Positions 1 to 12,410 of a stretch of 64,000 nucleotides of DNA are shown here, piece by piece. The stretch is from positions 69,607,879-69,671,878 of the forward strand of contig OV050032.1 of the NCBI GenBank assembly GCA_920105625.2. Reading direction: 5' to 3'. Made by a program: the position numbers and the translations under genes. A model generated the notes under the pieces. The model made no database searches. It had not been told where the DNA came from and was given only the letters and a program-made list of their open reading frames with translations. Within the stretch, counting starts at the first letter, position 1. Each line of letters opens with the position of its first letter. The stretch is from Clusia tigrina. Taxonomy: Eukaryota; Arthropoda; Insecta; Diptera; Clusiidae.

Positions 1-3000
1 AAGTTAGGGCCATTTGAAGTTTTAGCAGTGTTTGATTTTCGAGTCAAGGGTAGCATAGTTATGAGCGATAGCTTAAATTGATAAGAGGACCGAGTACATT
101 ATTGTCACAAAGTTTCCAGATTTTATGACGCTCCAGTAAAAAGATACAAGCATTTGATTGTTGCAAAATTTGATAGGTGTAGGACGCACCGTAAAGAAGT
201 TAGGGCCATTTGAAGTTTTATCAGTGTGTGCTTTGGGACTCAAGGATAGCATAGCTATGAGCGATAACTTAAATTGTTAAGAGGCTCGAGTACTTTATTG
301 TCACAAAATTTCAAGGTTTTATGACGCTCCAGTAAAAAGTTACAAGCATTTGATTGTTGCAAACTTTGATAGGTGTAGGACGCACCGTATAGAAGTTAGG
401 GCCATTTGAAGTTTTATCAGTGTTGGATTTGGGACTCAAGGCTAGCATAGCTATGAGCGATAGCTTAAATTGATAAGAGGCTCGATTACTTTATTGTCAC
501 AAAATTTCAAGGTTTTATGACGCTCCAGTAAAAAGTTACAAGCATTTGATTGTTGCAAACTTTGATCGGTGTTGGACGCACCGTATAGAAGTTAGGGCCA
601 TTTGCAGGTTTAGCATAGTTTTATTTGGGACTCAAGGGTAGCATAGCTAGGAGTGGTAGCTTAAATTGAAAAGAGGCTCGAGTACTTTATTGTCACAAAA
701 TTTCAAGGTTTTATGACGTTCCAGTAAAAATTCACAAGCATTTGATTGTTGCAAACTTTGATAGGTGTAGGACGCACCGTTTTGAAGTTAGGGCCATTTG
801 AATTTTTATCATTGTTCGATTTGGGACTCAAGGGTATCATAGCTATGAGCGATAGTTTAAATTGACAAGAGGCTCGAGAACTTTATTGTCCCAAAATTTC
901 AAGATTTAATGACGCTCCAGTAAAAAGTTACAAGCATTTGAATGTTGCAATCTTTGATATGTAGGACGGACCGTATAGAATTTAGGTCCATTTGAAGTTT
1001 TATCAGTGTTTTATTTGGGACTCAAGGGTAGCATAGCTATGAGCGATAGCTTAAATTGACAAGAGGCTCGAGTACTTTATTGTCACAAAATTTCAAGGAC
1101 GCTCCTGCCAAAAGTAACAAGCATTTGAATTTTGCAAACTTTGATAGGTGTAGGACGTACCGTACATAAGTTAGAGCCATTTGAAGATTTAGCAGTGTTT
1201 TATTTTGAAGTCAAGTGTAGCATAGCTATAGCTTAAATGGATAAGAGGCTCGAGTACTTTATTGTCACAAAATTTCAAGATTTTATGACACTCCAGTAAA
1301 AAATTACAAGCATTTGAATGTTGCAAACTTTGATATGTACGACGGACCGTATATAAGTTATGTCCATTTGAAGTTCTAACTGTATTTGATTTGGGACTCA
1401 AGGGTAGCATAGCTATGGGCGATATCTTAAATTGACAAGAGGCTCGAGTACTTTATTGTCACAAAATTTCAAGGTTTTAGGACACTCCAGTAAAAAGTTA
1501 CAAGCATTTGAATGTTGCAAACTTTGGTAGGTATAGGACGCTTCGTATAGAAGTTTGGACCATTTGAAGTTTTATCAGTGTTTGATATATGACTCAAGGG
1601 TTGCATAGCTATGAGCGATAGCTTAAATTGACAAGAGGCTCGAGTACTTTATTGTCACAAAATTTAAAGATTTTATGACGCTCCAGTGAAAAGTTACAAG
1701 CATTTGATTGTTGCAAACTTTGATAGGTGTAGGACGCACTGTATAAAACTTAGGGCCATTTGAAGTTTTAGCATTGTTTGATTTTGGAGCCAAGGGTAGC
1801 ATAGCTATGAGCGATAGCTTAAATTGACAAGAGGCTCGAGTTCTGTGATGTCAAAAAATTTCAAAATTTTATGACGCTGCAGTAAAAAGTTACTAGCAGT
1901 TGATAGTTGCAAACTTTGATAGGTGCAGGACTCACCGTATAGAAGTTAGGGCCATTTGAAGTTTTATCAGTATTTTATTTGGTACTCAAAAGTAGCATAG
2001 CTATGAGCGATAGCTTAAATGGATAAGAGGCACGAGTTCTGTGATGTCACAAAATTTCAAGGTTTTATGACGCTCCAGTTACAGGCATTTGAATGTTGCA
2101 AACTTTGATAGGTATAGGACGCACCCTATAGAAGTTTGGACCATTTGAAGTCTTATCAGTGTTTGATATCGGACTCAAGGGTAGCATAGCTATGAGCGAT
2201 AGATAGCTTAAATTGATAAGAGGCTCGAGTACATTATTGTCAAAAATTTCAAGATTTTATGACGCTCCAGTAAAAAGTTACAAACATTTGATTGTTGCAA
2301 ACTTTGATCGGTGTAGGACGCACCGTATAGAAGATAGGGCCATTTGAAATTTTAGCAGTGTTTGATTTTGGAGTCTAGGGTTTCATAGCTATGAGCTATA
2401 TCTTAAATTGACAAGAGGTTCGAGTACTTTACTCACCCAAAATTTCAAGGACGCTCCTGCAAAAAGTTACAAGCATTTGAATGTTGCAAACTTTGATAGG
2501 TGTAGGACGTACCGTACAGAAGTTAGAGCCATTTGAAGATTTAGCAGTGTTTTATTTTGAAGTCAAGTGTAGCATAGCTATGAGCCATAGCTTAAATGGA
2601 TAAGAGGCTCGAGTACTTTATTGTCACGAAAAATCAAGATTTTATGCCGCTCCAGTAAAAAGTTACAAGCATTTGATTGTTGCAAACTTTGATAGGTGTA
2701 GGACGCACCGTTTAGAAGTTAGGGCCATTTGAAGTTTTATCAGTGTTTAATTTGGGACTCAAGGGTATCATAGCTATGAGATATAGTTTAAATTGACAAG
2801 AGGCTCGAGTACTTTATTGTCCCAAAATTTGAAGATTTTATGACGCTCCAATAAAAAGTTACAAGCATTTGAATGTTGCAATCTTTGATATTTAGGACGA
2901 ACCGTATAGAATTTAGGTCCATTTGAAGTTATATCAGTGTTTTATTTGGGACTCAAGGGTAGCATAGCTATGACCGATAGCTTAAATTGACAAGAGGCTC

Positions 3001-3880
3001 GAGTACTTTATTGTCACACAATTTCAAGGACGCTCCTGCAAAAAGTTACAAGCATTTGAATGTTGCAAACTCTGATATGTTCGACGGACCGTATATAAAT
3101 TAGGTCCATTTGAAGTTCTATCTGTATTTGATTTGGGACTCAAGGGTAGCATAGCTATGAGCGATATCTTAAATTGACAAGTGGCTCGAGTACTTTATTG
3201 TCACAAAATTTCAAGGTTTTAGGACGCTCCAGTAAAAAGTTACAAGCATTTGATTGTTGCAAACTTTGATAGGTAAAGGATGCACCGTACAGAAGTTCAG
3301 GCCATTTGAAGTTTTATCAGTGTTTGATTTGGGACTCAAGGGATGCATAGCTCTGAGCGAAAGCTTACATTTATAAGAGGCACGCGTACTGTGATGTCAC
3401 AAAATTTCAAGGTTTTATGACGCTCCAGTAAAAAGTTACAAGCAGTTGATTGTTGCAAACTTTGATAGGTGTAGGACGCACCGTATAGAAGAAAGGGCCA
3501 TTTGAAGTTTTATCAGAGTTTTATTTGGGACTTAAGGGTAGCATAGCTATGAGCGATAGCTTAAATGGATAAGAAGCTCGAGAACTGTGATGTCACAAAA
3601 TTTCAAGGTTTTATGACGCTCCAGTAAAAAGTTACAAGCATTTGAATTTTGCAAACTTTGATAGGTATAGGAAGCACCCTATAGAAGTTTGGACCATTTG
3701 AAGTTTTATCAGTGTTTGATATCGGACTCAAGGGTAGCATAGCTATGAGCGATAGCTTAAATTGATAAGAGGTTCTAGTACTTTATTGTCACAAAATTTC
3801 CAGATTTTATGACTCTCCAGTAAAAAGTTACAAGCATTTTATTGTTGCAAACTTTGATAGGTGTAGGACGCACCGTATAG
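1..3880 (+). repeat. Type A block, heterogeneous left part
   Basis: About 20 type A monomers. Bases 1 to about 890 are a copy of 3881-4770 (offset 3880), sharing private marks such as ttttcgagtcaagg, gaggaccgagtacatt, gtgtgctttggg and ctcgattac. From about 850 the copies switch to monomers like those at 9640-10400 (gtcccaaaatttcaagatttaatg). Monomers lacking seven bases (caagg joined to acgctcc) occur near 1095, 2450 and 3026. The rest is a mix without a clear long period. Confidence 0.85.
449..465 (+). other. Dyad symmetry in type A monomer
   Basis: Arms agctat (449-454) and atagct (460-465) are perfect reverse complements around the spacer gagcg. This dyad lies at monomer positions 57-73 and recurs in most type A copies with the ctatgagcgatagct form. 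Type T copies read ctttgagcgatagct, which leaves only a 4-bp agct/agct match. Dyads can bind dimeric proteins or extrude as cruciforms; whether this one does anything is unknown. Confidence 0.7.
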
Positions 3881-4076
3881 AAGTTAGGGCCATTTGAAGT
3901 TTTAGCAGTGTTTGATTTTCGAGTCAAGGGTAGCATAGTTATGAGCGATAGCTTAAATTGATAAGAGGACCGAGTACATTATTGTCACAAAGTTTCCAGA
4001 TTTTATGACGCTCCAGTAAAAAGATACAAGCATTTGATTGTTGCAAAATTTGATAGGTGTAGGACGCACCGTATAG

Positions 4077-4272
4077 AAGTTAGGGCCATTTGAAGTTTTA
4101 TCAGTGTGTGCTTTGGGACTCAAGGATAGTATAGCTATGAGCGATAACTTAAATTGTTAAGAGGCTCGAGTACTTTATTGTCACAAAATTTCAAGGTTTT
4201 ATGACGCTCCAGTAAAAAGTTACAAGCATTTGATTGTTGCAAACTTTGATAGGTGTAGGACGCACCGTATAG
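4077..4272 (+). repeat. Representative type A monomer, 196 bp
   Basis: This copy shows the usual landmarks, numbered from aagttaggg as 1: ccatttga at 10-17, gggactcaag near 39-48, the agctat/ata-type dyad region at 57-73, a CTCGAG hexamer near 89-94, acaaaatttcaagg near 107-120, atgacgctcc near 125-134, aaaaagttacaagcatttga ending at 157, ttgcaaactttgatagg at 161-177 and gacgcaccg near 183-191. About five CpG sites occur per monomer. 196 is not a multiple of three, so any reading frame shifts in each successive copy. Confidence 0.9.
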
Positions 4273-4289
4273 AAGTTAGGGCCATTTGA
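4178..4289 (+). repeat. Two adjacent 56-bp subunits inside the monomer
   Basis: Bases 4178-4233 and 4234-4289 are directly adjacent and align without a gap. By hand count they match at 37 of 56 positions. Shared blocks are TTGT, CAAA, TTT, GACGC.CC, AAGTTA and CATTTGA. A third 56-bp stretch (monomer positions 20-75) aligned to the second matches at 27 of 56, which is only suggestive. The monomer therefore looks like an ancient tandem of shorter units, leaving about 28 bp around CTCGAG unassigned. The same pairing is present in nearly every monomer. Confidence 0.75.
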
Positions 4290-7200
4290 AGTTTTATCAG
4301 TGTTGGATTTGGGACTCAAGGGTAGCATAGCTATGAGCGATAGCTTAAATTGATAAGAGGCTCGATTACTTTATTGTCACAAAATTTCAAGGTTTTATGA
4401 CGCTCCAGTAAAAAGTTACAAGCATTTGATTGTTGCAAACTTTGATCGGTGTTGGACGCACCGTATAGAAGTTAGGGCCATTTGCAGGTTTAGCATAGTT
4501 TTATTTGGGACTCAAGGGTAGCATAACTAGGAGCGGTAGCTTAAATTGAAAAGAGGCTCGAGTACTTTATTGTCACAAAATTTCAAGGTTTTATGACGCT
4601 CCAGTAAAAATTCACAAGCATTTGATTGTTGCAAACTTTGATAGGTGTAGGACGCACCGTTTTGAAGTTAGGGCCATTTGAAGTTTTATCAGTGTTCGAT
4701 TTGGGACTCAAGGGTATCATAGCTATGAGCGATAGCTTAAATTGACAAGAGGCTCGAGTACTTTATTGTCACAAAATTTCCAGATTTTATGACTCTCCAG
4801 TAAAAAATTACAAGCATTTTATTGTTGCAAACTTTGATAGGTGTAGGACGCACCGTATAGAAGTTAGGGCCATTTGAAGTTTTAGCAGTGTTTGATTTTC
4901 GAGTCAAGGGTAGCATAGTTATGAGCGATAGCTTAAATTGATAAGAGGACCGAGTACATTATTGTCACAAAGTTTCCAGATTTTATGACGCTCCAGTAAA
5001 AAGATACAACCATTTGATTGTTGCAAAATTTGATAGGTGTAGGACGCACCGTATAGAAGTTAGGGCCATTTGAAGTTTTATCAGTGTGTGCTTTGGGACT
5101 CAAGGATAGTATAGCTATGAGCGATAACTTAAATTGTTAAGAGGCTCGAGTACTTTATTGTCACAAAATTTCAAGGTTTTATGACGCTCCAGTAAAAAGT
5201 TACAAGCAGTTGATTGTTGCAAACTTTGATAGGTGTAGGACGCACCGTATAGAAGAAAGGGCCATTTGAAGTTTTATCAGAGTTTTATTTGGGACTTAAG
5301 GGTAGCATAGCTATGAGCGATAGCTTAAATGGATAAGAAGCTCGAGAACTGTGATGTCACAAAATTTCAAGGTTTTATGACGCTCCAGTAAAAAGTTACA
5401 AGCATTTGAATTTTGCAAACTTTGATAGGTATAGGAAGCACCCTATAGAAGTTTGGACCATTTGAAGTTTTATCAGTGTTTGATATCGGACTCAAGGGTA
5501 GCATAGCTATGAGCGATAGCTTAAATTGATAAGAGGTTCTAGTACTTTATTGTCACAAAATTTCCAGATTTTATGACTCTCCAGTAAAAAGTTACAAGCA
5601 TTTTATTGTTGCAAACTTTGATAGGTGTAGGACGCACCGTATAGAAGTTAGGGCCATTTGAAGTTTTAGCAGTGTTTGATTTTCGAGTCAAGGGTAGCAT
5701 AGTTATGAGCGATAGCTTAAATTGATAAGAGGACCGAGTACATTATTGTCACAAAGTTTCCAGATTTTATGACGCTCCAGTAAAAAGATACAAGCATTTG
5801 ATTGTTGCAAAATTTGATAGGTGTAGGACGCACCGTATAGAAGTTAGGGCCATTTGAAGTTTTATCAGTGTGTGCTTTGGGACTCAAGGATAGTATAGCT
5901 ATGAGCGATAACTTAAATTGTTAAGAGGCTCGAGTACTTTATTGTCACAAAATTTCAAGGTTTTATGACGCTCCAGTAAAAAGTTACAAGCATTTGATTG
6001 TTGCAAACTTTGATAGGTGTAGGACGCACCGTATAGAAGTTAGGGCCATTTGAAGTTTTATCAGTGTTGGATTTGGGACTCAAGGGTAGCATAGCTATGA
6101 GCGATAGCTTAAATTGATAAGAGGCTCGATTACTTTATTGTCACAAAATTTCAAGGTTTTATGACGCTCCAGTAAAAAGTTACAAGCATTTGATTGTTGC
6201 AAACTTTGATCGGTGTTGGACGCACCGTATAGAAGTTAGGGCCATTTGCAGGTTTAGCATAGTTTTATTTGGGACTCAAGGGTAGCATAGCTAGGAGCGG
6301 TAGCTTAAATTGAAAAGAGGCTCGAGTACTTTATTGTCACAAAATTTCAAGGTTTTATGACGCTCCAGTAAAAATTCACAAGCATTTGATTGTTGCAAAC
6401 TTTGATAGGTGTAGGACGCACCGTTTTGAAGTTAGGGCCATTTGAAGTTTTATCAGTGTTCGATTTGGGACTCAAGGGTATCATAGCTATGAGCGATAGC
6501 TTAAATTGACAAGAGGCTCGAGTACTTTATTGTCACAAAATTTCCAGATTTTATGACTCTCCAGTAAAAAATTACAAGCATTTTATTGTTGCAAACTTTG
6601 ATAGGTGTAGGACGCACCGTATAGAAGTTAGGGCCATTTGAAGTTTTAGCAGTGTTTGATTTTCGAGTCAAGGGTAGCATAGTTATGAGCGATAGCTTAA
6701 ATTGATAAGAGGACCGAGTACATTATTGTCACAAAGTTTCCAGATTTTATGACGCTCCAGTAAAAAGATACAAGCATTTGATTGTTGCAAAATTTGATAG
6801 GTGTAGGACGCACCGTATAGAAGTTAGGGCCATTTGAAGTTTTATCAGTGTGTGCTTTGGGACTCAAGGATAGTATAGCTATGAGCGATAACTTAAATTG
6901 TTAAGAGGCTCGAGTACTTTATTGTCACAAAATTTCAAGGTTTTATGACGCTCCAGTAAAAAGTTACAAGCATTTGATTGTTGCAAACTTTGATAGGTGT
7001 AGGACGCACCGTATAGAAGTTAGGGCCATTTGAAGTTTTATCAGTGTTGGATTTGGGACTCAAGGGTAGCATAGCTATGAGCGATAGCTTAAATTGATAA
7101 GAGGCTCGATTACTTTATTGTCACAAAATTTCAAGGTTTTATGACGCTCCAGTAAAAAGTTACAAGCATTTGATTGTTGCAAACTTTGATCGGTGTTGGA

Positions 7201-9649
7201 CGCACCGTATAGAAGTTAGGGCCATTTGCAGGTTTAGCATAGTTTTATTTGGGACTCAAGGGTAGCATAGCTAGGAGCGGTAGCTTAAATTGAAAAGAGG
7301 CTCGAGAACTTTATTGTCCCAAAATTTCAAGATTTAATGACGCTCCAGTAAAAAGTTACAAGCATTTGAATGTTGCAATCTTTGATATGTAGGACGGACC
7401 GTATCGAATTTAGGGCCATTTGAAGTTTTATCAGTGTGTGCTTTGGGACTCAAGGGTAGTATAGCTATGAGCGATAACTTAAATTGTTAAGAGGCTCTAG
7501 TACTTTATTGTCACAAAATTTCAAGGTTTTATGACGCTCCAGTAAAAAGTTACAAGCAGTTGATTGTTGCAAACTTTGATAGGTGTAGGACGCACCGTAT
7601 AGAAGAAAGGGCCATTTGAAGTTTTATCAGAGTTTTATTTGGGACTTAAGGGTAGCATAGCTATGAGCGATAGCTTAAATGGATAAGAAGCTCGAGAACT
7701 GTGATGTCACAAAATTTCAAGGTTTTATGACGCTCCAGTAAAAAGTTACAAGCATTTGAATTTTGCAAACTTTGATAGGTATAGGAAGCACCCTATAGAA
7801 GTTTGGACCATTTGAAGTTTTATCAGTGTTTGATATCGGACTCAAGGGTAGCATAGCTATGAGCGATAGCTTAAATTGATAAGAGGTTCTAGTACTTTAT
7901 TGTCACAAAATTTCCAGATTTTATGACTCTCCAGTAAAAAGTTACAAGCATTTTATTGTTGCAAACTTTGATAGGTGTAGGACGCACCGTATAGAAGTTA
8001 GGGCCATTTGAAGTTTTAGCAGTGTTTGATTTTCGAGTCAAGGGTAGCATAGTTATGAGCGATAGCTTAAATTGATAAGAGGACCGAGTACATTATTGTC
8101 ACAAAGTTTCCAGATTTTATGACGCTCCAGTAAAAAGATACAAGCATTTGATTGTTGCAAAATTTGATAGGTGTAGGACGCACCGTATAGAAGTTAGGGC
8201 CATTTGAAGTTTTATCAGTGTGTGCTTTGGGACTCAAGGATAGTATAGCTATGAGCGATAACTTAAATTGTTAAGAGGCTCGAGTACTTTATTGTCACAA
8301 AATTTCAAGGTTTTATGACGCTCCAGTAAAAAGTTACAAGCATTTGATTGTTGCAAACTTTGATAGGTGTAGGACGCACCGTATAGAAGTTAGGGCCATT
8401 TGAAGTTTTATCAGTGTTGGATTTGGGACTCAAGGGTAGCATAGCTATGAGCGATAGCTTAAATTGATAAGAGGCTCGATTACTTTATTGTCACAAAATT
8501 TCAAGGTTTTATGACGCTCCAGTAAAAAGTTACAAGCATTTGATTGTTGCAAACTTTGATCGGTGTTGGACGCACCGTATAGAAGTTAGGGCCATTTGCA
8601 GGCTTAGCATAGTTTTATTTGGGACTCAAGGGTAGCATAGCTAGGAGCGGTAGCTTAAATTGAAAAGAGGCTCGAGTACTTTATTGTCACAAAATTTCAA
8701 GGTTTTATGACGCTCCAGTAAAAATTCACAAGCATTTGATTGTTGCAAACTTTGATAGGTGTAGGACGCACCGTTTTGAAGTTAGGGCCATTTGAAGTTT
8801 TATCAGTGTTCGATTTGGGACTCAAGGGTATCATAGCTATGAGCGATAGCTTAAATTGACAAGAGGCTCGAGTACTTTATTGTCACAAAATTTCCAGATT
8901 TTATGACTCTCCAGTAAAAAATTACAAGCATTTTATTGTTGCAAACTTTGATAGGTGTAGGACGCACCGTATAGAAGTTAGGGCCATTTGAAGTTTTAGC
9001 AGTGTTTGATTTTCGAGTCAAGGGTAGCATAGTTATGAGCGATAGCTTAAATTGATAAGAGGACCGAGTACATTATTGTCACAAAGTTTCCAGATTTTAT
9101 GACGCTCCAGTAAAAAGATACAAGCATTTGATTGTTGCAAAATTTGATAGGTGTAGGACGCACCGTATAGAAGTTAGGGCCATTTGAAGTTTTATCAGTG
9201 TGTGCTTTGGGACTCAAGGATAGTATAGCTATGAGCGATAACTTAAATTGTTAAGAGGCTCGAGTACTTTATTGTCACAAAATTTCAAGGTTTTATGACG
9301 CTCCAGTAAAAAGTTACAAGCATTTGATTGTTGCAAACTTTGATAGGTGTAGGACGCACCGTATAGAAGTTAGGGCCATTTGAAGTTTTATCAGTGTTGG
9401 ATTTGGGACTCAAGGGTAGCATAGCTATGAGCGATAGCTTAAATTGATAAGAGGCTCGATTACTTTATTGTCACAAAATTTCAAGGTTTTATGACGCTCC
9501 AGTAAAAAGTTACAAGCATTTGATTGTTGCAAACTTTGATCGGTGTTGGACGCACCGTATAGAAGTTAGGGCCATTTGCAGGTTTAGCATAGTTTTATTT
9601 GGGACTCAAGGGTAGCATAGCTAGGAGCGGTAGCTTAAATTGAAAAGAG

Positions 9650-11930
9650 GCTCGAGAACTTTATTGTCCCAAAATTTCAAGATTTAATGACGCTCCAGTA
9701 AAAAGTTACAAGCATTTGAATGTTGCAATCTTTGATATGTAGGACGGACCGTATCGAATTTAGGTCCATTTGAAGTTTTATCAGTGTTTTATTTGGGACT
9801 CAAGGGTAGCATAGCTATGAGCGATAGCTTAAATTGACAAGAGGCTCGAGTACTTTATTGTCACAAAATTTCAAGGACGCTCCTGCCAAAAGTAACAAGC
9901 ATTTGAATGTTGCAAACTTTGATAGGTGTAGGACGTACCGTACATAAGTTAGAGCCATTTGAAGATTTAGCAGTGTTTTATTTTGAAGTCAAGTGTAGCA
10001 TAGCTATGAGCGATAGCTTAAATGGATAAGAGGCTCGAGTACTTTATTGTCACAAAATTTCAAGATTTTATGACACTCCAGTAAAAAATTACAAGCATTT
10101 GAATGTTGCAAACTTTGATATGTACGACGGACCGTATATAAGTTATGTCCATTTGAAGTTCTAACTGTATTTGATTTGGGACTCAAGGGTAGCATAGCTA
10201 TGGGCGATATCTTAAATTGACAAGAGGCTCGAGTACTTTATTGCCACAAAATTTCAAGATTTTATGACACTCCAGTAAAAAATTACAAGCATTTGAATGT
10301 TGCAAACTTTGATATGTACGACGGACCGTATATAAGTTATGTCCATTTGAAGTTCTAACTGTATTTGATTTGGGACTCAAGGGTAGCATAGCTATGGGCG
10401 ATATCTTAAATTGACAAGAGGCTCGAGTACTTTATTGTCACAAAATTTCAAGGTATTAGGACGCTCCAGTAAAAAGTTACAAGCATTTGATTGTTGCAAA
10501 CTTTGAGAGGTATAGGACGCACCGTACAGAAGTTAAGGCCATTTGGAGTTTTATCTGTGTTTTATTTGGGACTCAAGGGTAGCATAGCTATGAGCGATAG
10601 CTTAAATTGATAAGAGGCACGAGTACTGTGACGTCACAAAATTTCAAGGTTTTATGACGCTCCAGTAAAAAGTTACAAGCAATTGATTGTTGCAAACTTT
10701 GATAGGTGTAGGACGCACCGTATAGAAGTTAGGGCCATTTGAAGTTTAATCAGTGTTTTATTTGGGACTCAAAAGTAGCATAGCTATGAGCGATAGCTTA
10801 AATGGATAAGAGGCTCGAGTACTTTATTGTCACAAAATTTCAAGATTTTATGACGCTCTAGTAAAAAGTTACAAGCATTTGAATGTTGCAATCTTTGGTA
10901 TGTAGGACGGACCGTATAGAATTTAGGTCCATTTGAATTTTTTCAGTGTTTTATTTGGGACTCAAGGGTAGCATAGCTATGAGCGATAGCTTAAATTGAC
11001 AAGAGGCTCGAGTACTTTATTGTCACAAAATTTCAAGGACGCTCCTCTAAAAACTAACAATCATTTGAATGTTGCAAACTTTGATAGGTGTAGGACACAC
11101 CGTACAGAAGTTAGAGCCATTTGTAGATTTAGCAGTGTTTTATTTTGAAGTCAAGTGTAGTATAGCTATGAGCGATAGCTTAAATGGATAAGAGGCTCGA
11201 GAACTTTATTGTCACAAAATTTCCAGATTTTATGACGCTCCAGTAAAAAGTTAGAAGCATTTGAATGTTGCAAACTTTGATATGTACGACGGACTGTATA
11301 GAAGTTAGGGCCATTTGAAGTTTTATCAGTGTTTGATTTGGGACTCAAGGGTGGCATAGCAATGAGCGATAACTTAAATTGATTAGAGGCTCGAGTGCTT
11401 TATTGTCACAAAATTTCAAGGTTTTAGGACGCTCCAGTAAAAAGTTACAAGCATTTGATTGTTGCAAACTTTTATAGGTATAGGTCGCACCGTACAGAAG
11501 TAAAGGCCGTTTGAAGTTTTATCAGTGTTTGATTTGGGACTCAAGGGTGGCATAGCTATGAGCGATATCTTAAATTGACAAGAGGCTCGAGTATTTTATT
11601 GTCACAAAATTTCAAGGTATTAGGACGCTCCAGTAAAAAGTTACAAGCATTTGATTGTTGCAAACTTTGAGGGGTATAGGACGCACCGTACAGAAGTTAA
11701 GGCCATTTCGAGTTTTATCAGTGTTTGATTTGGGACTCAAGGGTAGCATAGCTATGAGCGATAGCTTGAATTGATAAGAGGCACGAGTACTGTGATGTCA
11801 CAAAATTTCGAGGTTTTATGACGCTCCAGTAAAAAGTTACAAGCAATTGATTGTTGCAAACTTTGATAGGTGTAGGACGTACCGTATAGAAGTTAGGGCC
11901 ATTTGAAGTTTTATCAGTGTTTGATTTGGG
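9650..11930 (+). repeat. Type A block with shortened and diverged monomers
   Basis: Monomers with gatatgtaggacgg or gatatgtacgacgg (about 2 bp shorter) alternate with caaggacgctcc monomers and ttttgaagtcaagtgtagc monomers. The stretch 9640-10400 recurs at 15040-15640 and 17320-17900. The stretch around 11.0-11.9 kb recurs around 18.3-19.2 kb (offset 7309). The gaggcacgagtactgtgatgtc monomer type is prominent from 10.6 kb. Confidence 0.85.
10050..10437 (+). repeat. Adjacent duplicate of one 194-bp monomer
   Basis: Bases about 10050-10243 and 10244-10437 are almost identical and carry private marks: tgacactccag, tataagttatgtcc, ttctaactgtatttg and ctatgggcgatatc. The parallel regions at 1270-1460, 15460-15650 and 17740-17930 have a single copy, so this is a local gain of one monomer here. 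Confidence 0.85.
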
Positions 11931-12084
11931 TTTCAAGGGTAGCATAGTTTTGAGCGATAGCTTAAATTGACAAGAGGCTCGAGTACTTTATTGTTACAAA
12001 ATTTCAAGGTTTTATGACGCTCCAGTAAAAAGTTACAAGCATTTGTATGTTGCAAACTTTGATAGGTGTAGGACGTACCGTATA

Positions 12085-12240
12085 GAAGTTAGGGCCATTT
12101 GAAGCTTTGAGCGATAGCTTAAATTGTCACGAGGCTCGAGTTCTTTATTTTTACAAAATTTCAAGGTTTTATGACGCTCCAGTAAAAAGTTACAAGCGTT
12201 TGTATGCTGCAAACTTTGATAGGTGTAGGACGTACCGTAT
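12085..12240 (+). repeat. 157-bp monomer with a 39-bp deletion
   Basis: At about 12103 the sequence reads ccatttgaagctttgagcg, so the 39 bases normally between gaag and ctttgag (ttttatcag through gcatag) are missing. I saw this junction only once in the window, so unlike other deletion variants it has not been amplified. Confidence 0.8.
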
Positions 12241-12339
12241 AGAAGTTAGAGCCATTTGAAGTTTTATCAGTGTTTGATTTGGGACTCAAGGGTAGCATAG
12301 CTTTGAGCGATAGCTTAAATAGACAAGAGGCTTGAGTAC

Positions 12340-12410
12340 TCTATTGTTAAAAATTTCATGGTTTTATGAAGTAAAAAATTTCAAGGTTGTATGACGATCC
12401 AGTAAAAGGT
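12340..12410 (+). repeat. Monomer with 25-bp internal duplication
   Basis: The stretch atttcaaggttttatga is followed by agtaaaaa and then repeated, adding about 25 bp. The mark atgaagtaaaaaatttcaa recurs near 13370, 13985, 16462, 19720, 23728, 24340, 58831, 62780 and 63390, always in type T context. Copies before 25 kb from 13.3 kb on read tttcaattttta; those at 12.3 kb and beyond 58 kb keep tttcaaggtttta and are usually followed by gacgatccag. Confidence 0.8.

Larger units (their letters stand above)
3440..7553 (+). repeat. Nine-monomer (1764-bp) super-repeat and 12-monomer variant
   Basis: The rare mark gaagaaaggg occurs at 3488, 5252 and 7602 only. Spacings are 1764 (9 x 196) and 2350 (12 x 196 minus 2). 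Each occurrence is followed by the same two monomers (agttttatttgggacttaag, then gatatcggactc) before the next 980-bp series. The pentamer is thus nested in a larger unit that has been lengthened by three monomers in its second copy. Confidence 0.85.
3881..9650 (+). repeat. 980-bp five-monomer higher-order repeat
   Basis: The marker monomer with ttttagcagtgtttgattttcg starts at 3881, 4861, 5645, 6625, 7995 and 8975. Spacings are 980, 784, 980, 1370 and 980, that is 5, 4, 5, 7 and 5 monomers, the 7-mer being 2 bp short because it holds a 194-bp variant. The five monomers are recognisable in order: ttttcgagtc, gtgtgctttg, gttggatttg, gcaggtttagcatag and gttcgatttg. Copies are near identical, so this block was amplified recently. 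Last copy degrades into the 9.65-kb variant region. Confidence 0.9.

Noticed and set aside
89..94. CTCGAG hexamers and other short palindromes as regulatory sites
   Set aside because: They recur once per monomer simply because the monomer contains them; nothing links them to transcription control.
1..3880. Array edge or telomere-proximal end at the left
   Set aside because: Divergence is somewhat higher, but monomers continue unbroken from base 1 and no telomere-type short repeat is seen.
4178..4289. tRNA, 5S rRNA or tRNA-derived SINE inside the monomer
   Set aside because: No A-box/B-box pair, cloverleaf or terminal T-run in suitable spacing; the internal similarity is explained by the 56-bp tandem.
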